A DNA stretch of 64,000 nucleotides, from contig JBBHKE010001434.1 of the NCBI GenBank assembly GCA_037447655.1, positions 208,039-272,038 of the forward strand. Reading direction: 5' to 3'. A program made the position numbers and the translations under genes. The stretch is from Zygnema cylindricum. Lineage: Eukaryota > Streptophyta > Zygnematophyceae > Zygnematales > Zygnemataceae. This document shows, one piece after another, positions 22,227-33,094 of the stretch (position 1 is its first letter; every line of letters begins with the position of its first letter). The notes below the pieces were generated by a model that was given only the letters and a program-made list of their open reading frames with translations, did no database searches and was not told where the DNA came from.

Positions 22227-23744
22227 TTATCCACAGTTTTCTCTGCAATAAATCAACTTAGGGGAAGGCATTGTTTTTGTCATCATGTTTGCAATCATTT
22301 CTCTATCAGTTTTATGAACCAGTTTAATAATTTTATTTTCTACCTTCTCTCTGACAAAGCTTAGTCTAATATCCATATGCTTAGCTTTGAAGTGATGTTT
22401 CGGATTAGCTGCAATCGAGATAGCAACTTGATTATCAAAAAAAACATTTTGAGTTCTAGACTTCATGAACCCAAGTTCTTCAAGAAGAGATTTAACCCAC
22501 ATTAATTCTTTGGTGGCAGCACAAGAAGCCATGTATTCAGCCTCCATAGTGGACTGAGCAATTACTTTTAGTTGCTTGCTACTCCAACAACATGCACCGG
22601 ATCCAATTTGCAACACATATCCAGTCGTACACCTCTTTAAAGGCACATCTCCATAACTGGCATCACTCCAAGTGGTGATGTCAGTGTGCTCCCCTCCCAA
22701 ATGCAACCATAATTCCCTTGTCCCCACCACATACCTCATCACCCTTTTGGCAGCCTCCCAATCTCTCTTTCTTGGTTCATTTAGATTTCTATCAAGGACA
22801 CCTACAGCTGCAGCTATATCCGGACGGGTACAATTCATAAAATAAATTAAACTGCCTACAATCTGCCGATAAGGGATATTTTCTATAAATTTTCTTTCTA
22901 TCTCGTCCATCTTATCATTAATGATGAATATTCCTCCCTCTTCACTCCCCTCACTCACTTTCTTCAAATCCATGGGAGTAGTACATCCGTTTGCTTTCTC
23001 TATTTGAAATTTTTCTAGCATATTACCGATTGCATCTTTTTGAGTGAGTCTTATAATTCTATTCCCTCTATCACTCTCCATCTGAATTCCCAAAATGTTC
23101 TTTGCTTCGCCAAGAACTTTCATACCAAAACTGCTTATAAGATCCCGTTTTAGTTTGTTAATTTTATCTAAAGACTTGCTTAAGACCAACAAATCATCCA
23201 CATTAAAAGCAATAAATATCACTCTATTCTCATCCTCAAATAAATATATAGAGTGATCTAAACTAATTCTGATATACCCCAAACCGGTCAAAAATTCGTC
23301 GAGCGTTATATTCCACTGTCGCGGGGCTTGCTTAAGCCCATAGAGTGATTTTATCAGTTTGCAAACTTTGTTTTCTTCCCCATTTTCCACGAATCCTTCC
23401 GGTTGCCTCATGTAAATTTCTTCTTCCAACTCTCCGTACAAAAAGGCAGTTTTAATATCCATCTGGTGGATTTCTATATCCTCCGCTGCGGCTATACTTA
23501 AAAGGATTCTAACAGAAGGAAATCTGACTACAGGTGCAAAGGTTTCTTCGTAGTCTATCCCCTCTTTTTGAGTATAACCTTTTGCAACTAACCTAGCTTT
23601 GTACCTCTCAATGGTATTATCCGGGTTTAATTTAAGTTCAAACACCCACTTACATCCAATCGGTTTTCGGTCCGGTGGACAATCTACCAACTCCCATGTA
23701 TTGGCTTCCATGATAGAGGCCATTTCTTCATTTATAGTTGTGAT
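22227..23744 (-). CDS. Copia E reverse transcriptase / RNase H
   Basis: A 498-residue open frame, the longest clean retroelement ORF here. It would copy element RNA into cDNA inside virus-like particles. Motifs in order: MASIMEANTWELVDCPPD (start), KARLVAKGYTQKEGIDYEET, HQMDIKTAFLYGELEEEIYM, SLYGLKQAPRQWN, and the catalytic box FNVDDLLVLS (usual YVDD, with Tyr replaced by Asn-preceded variant; both Asp kept). Next come the connection IPYRQIVGSLIYFMNCTRPD and RNase H with TTWSDASYGD, QSTMEAEYMA, FFDNQVAISI and SKHMDIR-like AKHMDIRLSFV. A TAG at 23745-23747 separates it from the integrase frame. The Met start is probably not natural; it is normally part of a gag-pol polyprotein. Confidence 0.92.
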   Translation of the reverse strand: MTTINEEMASIMEANTWELVDCPPDRKPIGCKWVFELKLNPDNTIERYKARLVAKGYTQKEGIDYEETFAPVVRFPSVRILLSIAAAEDIEIHQMDIKTAFLYGELEEEIYMRQPEGFVENGEENKVCKLIKSLYGLKQAPRQWNITLDEFLTGLGYIRISLDHSIYLFEDENRVIFIAFNVDDLLVLSKSLDKINKLKRDLISSFGMKVLGEAKNILGIQMESDRGNRIIRLTQKDAIGNMLEKFQIEKANGCTTPMDLKKVSEGSEEGGIFIINDKMDEIERKFIENIPYRQIVGSLIYFMNCTRPDIAAAVGVLDRNLNEPRKRDWEAAKRVMRYVVGTRELWLHLGGEHTDITTWSDASYGDVPLKRCTTGYVLQIGSGACCWSSKQLKVIAQSTMEAEYMASCAATKELMWVKSLLEELGFMKSRTQNVFFDNQVAISIAANPKHHFKAKHMDIRLSFVREKVENKIIKLVHKTDREMIANMMTKTMPSPKLIYCRENCG

Positions 23745-25105
23745 CTACCGGCTACTTTCTGGAGTGTTTATGGCCTCTAAGTATGTTTGAGGTTCATCTA
23801 GGTGAGACATCTTTGTGAGTTGGTTATTTACTTGTCTTTCTTGAAGTCGTTTACTACTTCTTCTTCCCCCTTCAAAATCGGTCGTCGGTATGGAAGGCAT
23901 CCTTGGGTTTCGTTTTGGGAGATTTTCAGCTTCCCTATCTTCCAATTCCGGTGTCTCATCAAGTTCCTCATCGGTTTCCACTTCGTATTGTGGCGTTGCC
24001 TCGGATGTTGTCCTTTCCTCCTTCTCCTTTGGTAGATCTGCAGATTTTTCTTTTTCTCCCTCTTCCTTCTCTTCATTTTCAAAGTCAAAGTCAAAAAACT
24101 GATCCGTTTCAAATCTGATTTTGACTTCCTTATTATATTTGAATGGATCAATGGACTTCTCTTCATTCATCACCACTATGTGTTTTACCAGAATTATATC
24201 TCTCTTTTTCAAGTCATACACTCGGTATCCTTTTGTGCTCTCATCATATCCTACAAGATATCCTGGTTTCCCTCTTCCCTCTAACTTCCATTTAGTCTTA
24301 TCCGAATCCAAACTGTAGACTTGACTTCTGAACACTCTCAAACTAGACAAATCACGCTTTCTTCGTGTCCACCTCTCATACGGAGTTTCCTCCTTATTTG
24401 CTGAAGTTAGGATTCTATTTTTGATGAAATTAGCATAGTTCATAGACTCAGCCCAAAACTGCAGCCCTATCCTCTTGTCACTTAACATACTTCTGGACAT
24501 ATCTCCTAAAGTTCTATTCAATCTTTCTGCTACTCCATTTTGTTCCGGATTATAGGGAACAATTTTCTCATGATGAATTCCTTTTTCTTTAAGATATTCT
24601 TCAAAATCCCTTTAGGTGTATTCTTTCCTATTATCACTTCTTATCTCTTTTATTGAGGTTTCATGTAGCTTTTCACTCCATACTTTATACTCTTTGAAAC
24701 ATCTGAATACCTCTGACTTATGTCTGAGAAAGTATACCTTCGTGTATCTAGACCAATCATCTGTGATAGTTAACATCTATCTCTTCCCCCCATGTGAAGC
24801 ATACCTAGCAGGTCCCCAAACATCAGTGTGAACTAGACCTAATACTTTCTCTCTCCTGAATGTGGTTGCCTTTGGAAATGGAAGTCTATGAATCTTCCCT
24901 TGGGCACATCCACAACAATCATCAAAGGTCTCATCATCTTCAAAAGTAATACCCTCCACTATTCCCTTTTTCTTCATTTTCTTTAATTTATCTAGATGCA
25001 CATGCCCCAACCTTTTATGCCAGAACATCATCTCACTTGCACACGAGTAGAGAACACTCTTTTCATTGCAAAGTACAATTCTGAACATTCCTTGACTGCC
25101 CTTCT
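23745..25105 (-). pseudogene. Copia E integrase region
   Basis: Two open stretches (25088-24777 and 24521-23745) with stops between them. The zinc motif is FWHKRLGHVHLDKLKK ... CCGCAQGK (HHCC type). The core has HTDVWGP (about 24825), TDDWSRYTKVYF, RSDNRKEYT (expected DNGGEY; about 24640) and PEQNGVAERLNRTL (about 24510-24550), so the catalytic D,D,E positions are recognisable. The C-terminal part has WAESMNYANFIKNR and GKPGYLVGYDESTKGYRVYD, then a long Glu/Lys-rich linker (DFENEEKEEGEKEKS) before RT. In-frame stops near 24778, 24613 and 23745 break the polyprotein, so it is inactive as it stands. Confidence 0.88.
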
Positions 25106-25108
25106 CAG

Positions 25109-25430
25109 CTATGAAATAAACCTCATAATCAAAGCTTGTTGTGTTTTTCCTTTCCTAGTTCCTGTTTCAAACTCCTTTTCATCTAGGACAGCTGTTGAGA
25201 CTAGGTTCTTGCTAAGTTGTGGAATGTAAAGAACGTTTGAGAGTGTTACAATTGAGGCCTTTCCATCAAATAGAACCTTCAAGTCAACAGTTCCAACAAG
25301 ACTTGTGGTTTCTACTCTACCATCTCCGTACTCTATCTCAACTGTTGGGATCTTTCTCAGTTTAGTGAACCACCGCTTATCTTTGCACATATGCATTGAA
25401 GCCCCTACTCTATGATCCACCCATCCTCGG
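25109..25430 (-). pseudogene. Copia E protease region
   Basis: Aspartic protease remnant that would process gag-pol. The active-site neighbourhood reads MDHRVGASMHMC; copia proteases normally have DSGAS or DTGAS there, so the site is disrupted, probably by an indel. Downstream beta-strand motifs typical of the family follow: KIPTVEIEYGDGRVET, VDLKVLFDGKASIVTLSNVL and IPQLSKNLVS. The frame ends at a stop near 25109, and the integrase zinc motif lies in the next ORF. Confidence 0.75.
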
Positions 25431-26643
25431 GTGGATCCCTCTTACCTCCGAAAGCACACTTTTGTCTCCGTGGAATGTCGACATGCTTTTCAGTGTTTTT
25501 CGGATTAAGGAGAAGCTCCTCAAGCTCCTCTTCAAGTTCAGTTTTTTCTTCCACTTCCTCATCAAGAACTTGAGTCAGGAAAGCCTTTTTCTTTCCTCCG
25601 TCCTTTGAGGTTCCTTGACCATCTTTCAGTCGAAGATCTGCAAGTCTGACACAATCTGCCATATAGTGTCCCGGTTTCTTGCAGAAGTGACATAATCCTC
25701 CTCGAGAAGTTCCTCTCCCCTGTCTATCAAATCTGCCACCTCCTTGTCCTCTTCTACCAAAGTTTCGATAGGGATCTTTCTCTCTCTCCTCATCACGCTT
25801 CCGCTAATCAGCTCCTGCAGACAATGCTTGAACACTTGGACTCCTTCGCCTAAGCTCTATGGTGCTTTCTTTCACTAAAATCATTCCCACAGTGTCATCC
25901 CAATTCCAATTGCTATCTCCTATGTCCTGCAATCGGTTATTGATATTCTCATACTCTTCAGGTAGTTTCATCATTAATGTGTTCACTCTTTGTCTCTAAG
26001 ACCATGAGTTACCTGCACTCTCTAACTCTCCAAACAATGCTCCTAAATCATTGCAATAATTATCCATACTTCCTCCCTTAAAAGTATAAGCTGCAATCTT
26101 TTTTTCTGCCAACTATTGCTGCTACAATGATCCACTCTTATACTTGTTAACTAGTGATATCCAAATCTGAGATGAAGATTTGACATGCATAAGGGGAATG
26201 GCAATGCCCTTTGCTACACTTTTAAGAATTAAGAGCTTAGCAACCTTGTCTTTGTAGTTCCACTTTTCATACTATGATCTTTCGTTCTGAACCCTTGTCG
26301 TTGTTGCTAGTGGTGCTGCTTCCGGTATCGCCTTCGGCAATGGTGTTACTTCAGTTGCAACTCCTTCTTTTTCTCCTTCTATGACAATCTCTTCTCCTTC
26401 CTCATCTTCATCCTCGGTGATGGTGGCAGCTGTTCTACCAACTGTAGAGGCGGAGGTGCCAGAAAAACGTGTCCCTCTAAACCAAGGTGGAGGTGGGCAT
26501 CGAATTTGTCCAAACACTATGCCCCATAGATGCTTCTCAAATAGTTCTCCCTCCATCATCATTTCCCAATAAAGAAAGTCTGATCCATCAAATATGGGCA
26601 CCCTAGAGGGTGGGCCCATAACCTGAAATTCTGTGGTCTCCAT
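25405..26643 (-). pseudogene. Copia E gag pseudogene (start inside LTR)
   Basis: The ATG at 26643 lies inside the 5' LTR. The protein begins METTEFQVMGP, runs across the LTR end and the primer-binding site, and continues IFDGSDFLYWEMMMEGEL, a gag_2/UBN2-type N-terminus. An acidic insert follows, then KSSSQIWISLVNKY-like and LMMKLPEEYENINNRLQD capsid motifs. The CCHC knuckle is CHFCKKPGHYMADC (about 25650-25695) and is followed by IPRRQKCAFGG. Stops or frameshifts at about 26270, 25805 and 25700 break it. The linker is shared with copia C and H, which defines the family. Confidence 0.82.
26609..26623 (-). promoter_or_regulatory. Copia E primer-binding site (half-tRNA type)
   Basis: In element orientation GGTTATGGGCCCACC directly follows the LTR's terminal CA. 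It is the exact complement of the anticodon-loop/stem segment (GGTGGGCCCATAACC) of plant initiator tRNA-Met. This is the half-tRNA priming known for Drosophila copia, not the usual 3'-end site TGGTATCAGAGC. It overlaps gag codons 7-11. Confidence 0.8.
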
Positions 26644-27513
26644 TGACCCACAGAATGAGCAGCCTATGTAAAGCCTCTAGGATAATATTTGCCCCTTCTA
26701 CTTTCCCGCTGAATAAGCGCCGCCCAGGCACACAAATATTCTGACCACTCTCACCCCTGTGAGGACAAGACTCCCCTGAGTCAAACGCAAAAAGAATCAG
26801 TGAATTTGCTCACCTGAGTAGTAAGTTATGGCTGGTCAAAGATGACCTTTATAGTTACAAGCTCTCTTATAGAGAGAGGTACCTAAATATTACTAAGTCT
26901 CGATCTGCCTACTCACGACTACCTACTATTAAACCCTAGTCCAATAGGAACACTATAAAGTACAAGAAGGTATAATGGGCGATGTACTTATGTACGACCA
27001 TTGTACGACAAGGTCTACAAGGTGACACCTGTCATATCAGGAGCCTTTGTTCCTCCTCCCATCTTCTCCGATATCAAATAATGTGGTGCCACGTGGCACC
27101 GCGTGACGCTATATCCGTATGCCGCCAAAAATCTCACTTCGCGTGGCGGCTATAATGCCGGCCGTCCGATTAAAACATATTTTACACGGTTCAGATTCGC
27201 GTACATGCAGAAATTGCTCCTTTTGGTTAGTCTGATGTTAATTAGTTGTTTCGTTAATGTTTATATATTTATGAAACCCGTCACGTGTATCGTTTTGTAA
27301 CGCCTTAATGGTTAAGGCGTTAGGCTATAAACAATCTAGAGGTCACAGGTTCAAATCTAGACCTAGGCCTCATTTTAGCCAAAATACCCTTAACTGCAAA
27401 AAATGCCACTTTCTAAATATGGCGGCAGCCATGGCGCGCCTTCGATCCTTACTCTCTTTCTTTAAAACAAAACTAAAATAGGGAAGTGAACTATTAATTA
27501 CCTCTTTTCAACA
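26624..27513 (-). repeat. Copia E 5' LTR
   Basis: It begins TGTTGAAAAGAGG at 27513 and ends ...GAATTTCA at 26624, next to the primer site. It contains the gag ATG (26643) and the tRNA-like module (27301-27369). Element transcription should start within it; no unambiguous TATA box was chosen. Confidence 0.85.
27301..27369 (+). other. tRNA-like module in copia E 5' LTR
   Basis: Second copy of the 21982-22050 module (GCCTTAATGGTTAAGGC ... GGTTCAAATCT). It is retained with few changes although the central part differs (CTATAAACAA versus CTACAGAGAA). Confidence 0.5.
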
Positions 27514-28673
27514 TAACCCTTCCGGATTCCACCATCCAACAACGGGCGGCCACATTTGAAAAGGGCACAGCGGACCATAACCGAGTGGGCAAATTACAAA
27601 ATTCTCGTGTCCCACTCTCATTTGCAAAAGAGCCTCTGCCTTCCCTACCGGAAATCGCTACTACCATCGCGGCAGAGGCACTGACCATATTAGATAGCAC
27701 TATTCATGAGGCTCATCGGGTGAAGGAGCGATTAAGTATTCTTTTAACAATGTTGGAGGATGTACCGAAAGCCCTTCCCTTCGTTGATGAGGTCGCGGCG
27801 GCAGCAGCTTTGAGGGCACTGAGGTTAAACCGCAGTCTCTCATTTGTTCAACCGGTTACTACAAAAGAGCGTCATAATCTTGATCCCCACATCAGTTTCC
27901 TTGATAACTCTTGGGGATCATTCTCAGTAAACGGTGTTCACCCCACTCTTCCTCTCATGGACACCGGGGCCAAACATGTGATCTTCGGATCTGGATTTGC
28001 GCTCAAGCTTGGTTTGACAGCAGACAAGCTTCAGGCAACAGCTACCCACCTTCTTACTTCGGCTGGGACCACGGAGCCAGTCCTCGGAATCACAAAGGAC
28101 CAGCTTATCTTTCGGTTTGAGACAGGAACCAAAAATGAGTCCGTTGAAAATGCTATCAGAGCAATAGTCACTAAATGTGACGACTATGAGTGTTTGGTTG
28201 GTCAAGACATTATATTCCGAATTGGCGGTGGTGTGGACATGCACGACCAAACATTTTCTTACCGACCGACATACTTTCCGGAGCGCAAAATCTGCCTCCC
28301 TCTCATTTCAGCCCGCCGACCTTTGCCCACTATGGCTCACTCGGCTACGGCTCTTCACGTATTTTTGGGGAACTCCGTTGGGGAGGAAAATTTCTACTCT
28401 CTTTCGGCAGAAGAAATTATACGGGATAGTTCTCCCTTACTCGAGCTCTTTGCAGAACCGGGTTTTCTTTTCAATTCTCACACCTTTGACAATATTTATA
28501 AGTCCACATTATCTATTCCATTAACGACTATCCCTCCTATACCTACGGTTGCAACCGATCCTTCGGGTTTCCTTCCAATCACTTCGAAGCCCGTACAGTT
28601 GAGTCCTCATACGCACGCGGTCGTTATTTTAGTCCTATTCGCTATCAGCAATTACCTTATCTATTACACCTGA
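27514..28673 (+). CDS. Gypsy G2 protease region
   Basis: An open frame continues directly from the copia E edge (27516) to 28673; the first ATG is not needed because this is the middle of a gag-pol polyprotein. The N-terminal half is helical and Ala/Leu-rich (EAHRVKERLSILLTML). The retropepsin-like active site is LPLMDTGAKHVIFGSGFAL (about 27950), with DTGA followed by strand motifs (PVLGITKDQLIFRF; ECLVGQDIIFRIGGGVDMHD). It would cleave the G2 polyprotein. The frame stops at 28671-28673 after a hydrophobic tail. RT should follow but is lost in the gap and in the copia insertions. Confidence 0.75.
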
Positions 28674-28930
28674 ATATTTATAACAGTTTCCACACTCTTA
28701 ACTTTTCTTTTGGGCCAAGACGTTTCTCGAGCTCATTCCCTCTTGATAGGGCATATTAAAGAAGACGGCTTTCTCTCATCTTTAAAAGGAGGGGTTGCCT
28801 CAAGGGGTTTTTATGCACTTCTCGGCATCGGCTCACTCGGTATCACACGTTTCCAGCCGCCCGACTTTACTCTCCCTCCGTCTAAAACGCGAGGCCTTTC
28901 ATACAGCCAGCCATTCTTTTACAAACCAGC
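28674..28930 (+). other. Post-protease G2 segment up to gap
   Basis: A short open frame (28710 to the gap: GQDVSRAHSLLIGHIKEDG...) with no recognisable domain. By position it could be the G2 protease-RT linker in a shifted frame, but I cannot confirm this. Confidence 0.3.
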
Positions 28931-28940
28931 NNNNNNNNNN
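28931..28940. other. Assembly gap (10 N)
   Basis: Ten N. The sequence changes from gypsy plus-strand to copia minus-strand across it, so the true distance and order here are uncertain. Confidence 1.
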
Positions 28941-29056
28941 AGATACAAACCGTTCTAACAGTAGAAGTTACCCTGTTTAATAGTTAGCACCTTCTTTATA
29001 TAGTTTCCAGTTAAATTTAACTTTGCCGAAACCTTCCACCATTTTCCCCACCTGTT

Positions 29057-29942
29057 CTACGGATGGAGCCTAGCCTCTCGAATAGCACACACCTGCTTCT
29101 TTTTAGAAAGGCGATAGCCGCCAAATAAAGTTAGTACATCGTGAAGATATGTACTAAATAAAGAATGAGCATCTAAGCGGATACTAACAACCCTTTGAAG
29201 ACTCTTCTCAAAGTGATTTTCAAGGGCCACCCAACAATCATAGGCGAATCTACGAGTAAGAAATAAATCATGTATAGAAGTGCTACATGATTGAAATAAA
29301 CCGCCGATAGCGGAAAGATTTTTCTTCGTCCACACACGATAAGCTCTCCGATCCGAGGTAGGCATCTTGTCCACCCCTTTTACCACCTTCCAAAGCCGTT
29401 TCAATTTAAATTGACCTTTGATATATTTCTTCCACGATTGATAATTTGTCCCATTGAAGATGACAATCTTGCCAAACATAGATTCAACCGGTTCGTCCCT
29501 TTCACTCCAATCGTCAAGATCGGAATCATCATCGATGGGAATTTTTCCCTTTCGAATCAATTCCCTCGTCTCCTCCTCATCTCCTACACCTCCTTCTGTA
29601 TCGCCGATGCTTTGATCCGGAATTGGATCTCCAAATAATGGAGATCTAGTAACACGATTTGCCTCGGAGATCCGCTGATCCACAAAGACCATCCATCAGT
29701 TTTTGGAGACGATCTCCCATCGCGTCATCTTCCTCCTTTTTTTTCCCCTCATTCTCCTCTTTTTGACCAACCGGATCGATCGGAACGGTCTCCTCAAAAG
29801 TTTTGCCGGTGAAAGCAAATGGAGTTTCTACTTCCGGATCGGAAGATGATTTGGATGGATCCGGAGGATCTGGATCCGAAGGTTGCGACAATATCAGAGA
29901 AGGCATCAAAGGAGAAGGGGTATTTTTCTTCTTTCTCCCCAT
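29057..29942 (-). pseudogene. Copia I gag (third copia family)
   Basis: Gag N-terminal region in two overlapping frames. From ATG 29942, MGRKKKNTPSP starts a Pro/Ser/Asp-rich leader (to 29646). After a frameshift near 29690 the second frame (29692-29057) carries the DUF4219/UBN2-type capsid domain (IVIFNGTNYQSWKKYIKGQF, LKRLWKVVKG, AYDCWVALENHFEKSLQ). A primer site and LTR lie upstream. The rest of the element is in or beyond the N gap. It is distinct from type-1 and type-2 gags: it starts outside the LTR and uses the ordinary 3'-end tRNA-Met primer site. A single-base shift is the only clear defect in this stretch. Confidence 0.75.
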
Positions 29943-29987
29943 GGCGGCCAAACTAGCCACCCTTCTACACCTCAAAAGAGCACACAA

Positions 29988-30000
29988 GGTCCGATACCAA
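29988..30000 (-). promoter_or_regulatory. Copia I primer-binding site
   Basis: Minus strand TTGGTATCGGACC is close to the standard plant copia site TGGTATCAGAGC, complementary to the 3' end of initiator tRNA-Met. It sits about 45 bp before the gag ATG and right after an LTR end TATCA. Confidence 0.65.
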
Positions 30001-30001
30001 T

Positions 30002-30320
30002 TGATAGGATCTTACACAAAAATCAGGGTGCGAGACTACAGCGGAAGCATTCAAAAAATAATAATTCACACGAGAAGAACTGTCCACAAAAGCCAATATA
30101 TTTCATAGACATTTTCTCCAACAAAAGATGAAGTTCCCCACTCCCAATAAGCTGCAATATATTGTACATTTACTGTGACGTCACTATAATTCAAGCCAAA
30201 CTAGATATTGGGCACTAAGTGGGTACAACTCATATTGAGTCAACAGCGAAACACAAAGAACTGCCGGTACAACTAACACGTACAGTCAAAACCAACTAAA
30301 GACAAAACGAACCTACATAT
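30002..30320 (-). repeat. Copia I 5' LTR (approximate)
   Basis: The interval between the copia F LTR edge and the copia I primer site. The 3' end (..CCTATCA) is set by the primer site. The 5' boundary is uncertain because the partner LTR is not in the window. Confidence 0.45.
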
Positions 30321-31104
30321 TGTTGTTCTACAACCACCGGTGCAGGTGGAGGAGCAGCAGTAGTAGTAGAAGTAGACATGATACACTCTCAGAAGTTATC
30401 AAGAATCCTACCAAACCGTTGTTCTTAAGTGCTCACCAATTGTTTTACAAGCATCCAAACCTCACAAAACTCTTTCAAAATATAGAGTAGCATAAACACT
30501 GATAACTCCCAAAGTTATAGCACAATTGACCCGACAGCACTCAAGATATAATGCTCAGAAGTTTCCCAAAAACTGTCTGCAGGTTTACTCCTTGGAAGTC
30601 TGGATACATAATATGTTATGAGTCCTAAGTCTTATACTTGGGATGAACTAACAACACCACTGTACTTGAGAGGTACGTCAAACCACCAAGCTACCACTAA
30701 TCTATCAAGCTACCATTGAGCTATCACTAAGCTACCACTGAGCTATCACTAAGCTACCACTGAGTTACCCACTAAGTTACCACTGAGTTCCCACTAAGAT
30801 GACTAGAATCGTATCTATCGAAGTTGCTCTATCCTGTACAGAATCATATTAAGAATATCAGACGTTGCGTTGTCCGTACGGACCATATCAAATATAATCG
30901 TGGTTGTCTTGTCCTGTCTGTGTTGCACCTTCGCTGCTGCGCTGCTCTGCTGCGCCGCTTTGCTGCTGCGCTGTTTAGCTGTATAGCAGCTGCTTTGCTC
31001 TGTTGTATAGCAGCTACGCTGCTTTGTCTGTATAGCAGCTGCGCTGCTTTGTCTATAAAGCAGCTACGTTGCTCTGAGACTGAAAGCTTTCCAAAAAGAC
31101 AACA
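30321..31104 (-). repeat. Copia F 3' LTR (type 1), containing gag start
   Basis: In element orientation it follows a polypurine tract (CTTTAGGGGAG, 31115-31105), begins TGTTGTCTTTTTGG and ends GAACAACA at 30321. The terminal coding segment (ATG at 30378-30380: MSTSTTTAAPPPAPVVVEQQ) matches the end of the copia A LTR. It has GCAGC/GCTGC-rich internal repeats (30940-31070). It shares 'tagcttagtgg'-type words (30690-30790) with the 1200-1235 region. Confidence 0.8.
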
Positions 31105-31273
31105 CTCCCCTAAAGCTTTAGACTTAGTATCCCGGCGCAGCTGCGGTGATAAACTAGCGCAGCATCGCAGCATAGCAATATAGCAATTAGCAAGTCACCC
31201 AGTCCCACTTCCTCACAATGGTGGATTTATCGCAGAGTGGTTGTATAGCAGTGCAGCAATTGAACTATTCACT
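31105..31273 (-). other. Copia F 3' untranslated stretch and polypurine tract
   Basis: The AGC-rich sequence between the RNase H stop (31274) and the LTR contains 'aaactagcgcagcatcgcag', related to the 67-bp repeat at 631-812. The polypurine tract at 31105-31115 primes plus-strand synthesis. Confidence 0.6.
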
Positions 31274-33094
31274 TTATCCCACTGTGTCCCTACAATACTT
31301 CAGCTTAGGAGTAAGAAGGGCTTTAGTGAGCATATCAGCAATCATTTTTGCATCTGGCAAATAACACAATTTAAGCACTCCAGAGAACACTTTTTCTCTT
31401 ACAAAGTGTAATCGTACATCCATGTGCTTGCTTTTGAAGTGATGACTCGGGTTAGAAGCAATGGCAATGGCAGCCTGGTTATCACACGAGATCACCTGTG
31501 GACCAACTTGTATGTATCCTAGTTCTTCTAATATGGATTTTCCCTATAAGAGTTCTTTGAGGGCCGAGCTTGCTGCCATATATTCTGACTCCATTGTCGA
31601 TTGTGCTGTAACCTTTTGAAGTTTGCTGCTCCAGCAGCAAGTACCGTTCCCAATTTGTAGAACGAATCCCGTGGTGGATTTTCGGCTAGGCATGTCGCCA
31701 TAGGTTGCATCACTCCATGTTTGCAGCTTGACTTCTCCTTCCCCTAAATTGAGTTTGAGATCTTTAGTTCCTGCCAAATATCTTAAGACTCTCTTTGCTG
31801 CATCAAGATCAGATTTTCTCGGATTTTCTAGACTCCTACTCAATACCCCGACTGCTGCAACAATGTCAGGACGGGTACAGTTCATGAAGTATATTAAGCT
31901 TCCCACTATCTGTCTATAAGGTATTATTGTCATAGGATCATTCTCCTCTGATTCTAAATACTCGCTAACAATGACACCTGGTTCTGTCTCTTCTCCCTCT
32001 AACTTCTGCCGAATCTCCATTGGAGTTAAACATCCTTTTGCCCCCCGCATTCCGTACTCATCTAACATGTTTCCAATAGCCTCTCTTTGAGTCAATTTTA
32101 TTATTTTCTAATTTCTGTCCCTCTCTACCTGGATACCCAAAATATATTTTGCCTCACCGAGGTCTTTCATCTCGAACCGTGAGTTTAGAGCAGTTTTGAT
32201 TTTGTTAATTTCAGCCATTGATTTGCTAATTAATAGCAAATCATCTACATATACTGTTATATACACTATCCCATTTTTACCCTTTAGAACGTAGACAGAG
32301 TGATCAGAACTTATCCTTTGAAATCCTAGACTAGTCAAGAATTCATCAAGCTTTATATTCCACTGTCAGGGGGCCTGTTTTAGGCCGTACAAAGATTTTA
32401 GCAACTTGCATACTAAGTGCTCTTTTCCTGGTTCCACGTACTTTTCAGGCTGCTGCATGTAAATGGTCTCTTCTAGTTCTCCATGCAAAAAGGTCGTTTT
32501 TACATCCATCTGATGGATTTCCATATCTTCTTTCGCAGCTAGGGACAGCAAAATCCTAATTGTTGGAAATCTTACAACCGGAGAAAATGTTTCTTCAAAA
32601 TCGATTCATTCCTTTTGATTGTACCCCTTCGCCACAAGTCTAGCCTTATAGCGTTCAATGGTGTTATCGCGATTTAACTTCACCTTGAATACCCATTTGT
32701 TGCCGATCGCTTTTCGGTCCGGAGGAAGGTCCACAAGCTCCCATGTTTGAGCCTCCATGATCGACTTCATTTCGTCATTTGCCGCCTCAATCCAGTGATT
32801 TTGCTCTGGTGATGAGAAGACCTTTTGGATGGTCAAGGGCTCCCCTGAGACTGCCGAGTAGGCAAAGTGAGAGCTTGCTTGCAGGCGGCTGCTTGATCTT
32901 CTTCCCCCTGGAAATTATGAGGCTGAGATCGTCGGATGCCGCGCATTGCGCTCATTGTGCTGATTACGCTGATTGCGCTGGTTGAGATCCGTGTGTTCCT
33001 GATTGCGTTGTTGGTCCGTCTGGACCCGAAGTTGGTGAGGAACTTGGAGAGAGTCTGACTCCGGAGTCATTACTGGAGTTTGTGGAATCTGGTC
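31274..33094 (-). pseudogene. Copia F RT / RNase H pseudogene (type 1, 5'-truncated)
   Basis: It starts abruptly at the G2 RT junction (about 33094) in the integrase-RT linker, an Asn/Gln/Arg-rich stretch (NQRNQRNQHNERN). RT follows: ANDEMKSIMEAQTWELVDLP (32836), HQMDVKTTFLHGE, SLYGLKQAP then a stop (about 32366), and VYVDDLLLISKS with an intact YVDD (about 32245). The connection is IPYRQIVGSLIYFMNCTRPD (about 31920). RNase H has TWSDATYGD, QSTMESEYMA and SKHMDVRLHFV, ending at 31274. Four in-frame stops (about 32605, 32366, 32107 and 31543) break an otherwise continuous frame, which is much less decayed than copia A. Gag, protease and integrase are missing. Confidence 0.9.

Larger units (their letters stand above)
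21250..27513 (-). mobile_element. Copia E: near full-length type-2 element
   Basis: Minus-strand Ty1/copia of about 6.3 kb, inserted between gag and protease of G2. LTRs are 26624-27513 (5') and 21250-22195 (3'), bounded TGTTG...CA. The primer site is 26609-26623. Internal order is gag, protease, integrase, RT, RNase H; the polypurine tract side is near 22196-22210. The two LTRs differ at scattered bases and by a small indel near the gag-start end, so insertion is not very recent. Flanks GTTGTT and TAACCC show no clear 5-bp target duplication. It is the best preserved element here, with a long open RT/RNase H frame. Confidence 0.85.

Noticed and set aside
27924-28250. 108-codon minus ORF opposite the G2 protease
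   Set aside because: Shadow of a well supported coding frame.
30824-31183. 119-codon plus and 109-codon minus ORFs
   Set aside because: Compositional frames in GCTGC-rich copia F LTR sequence.
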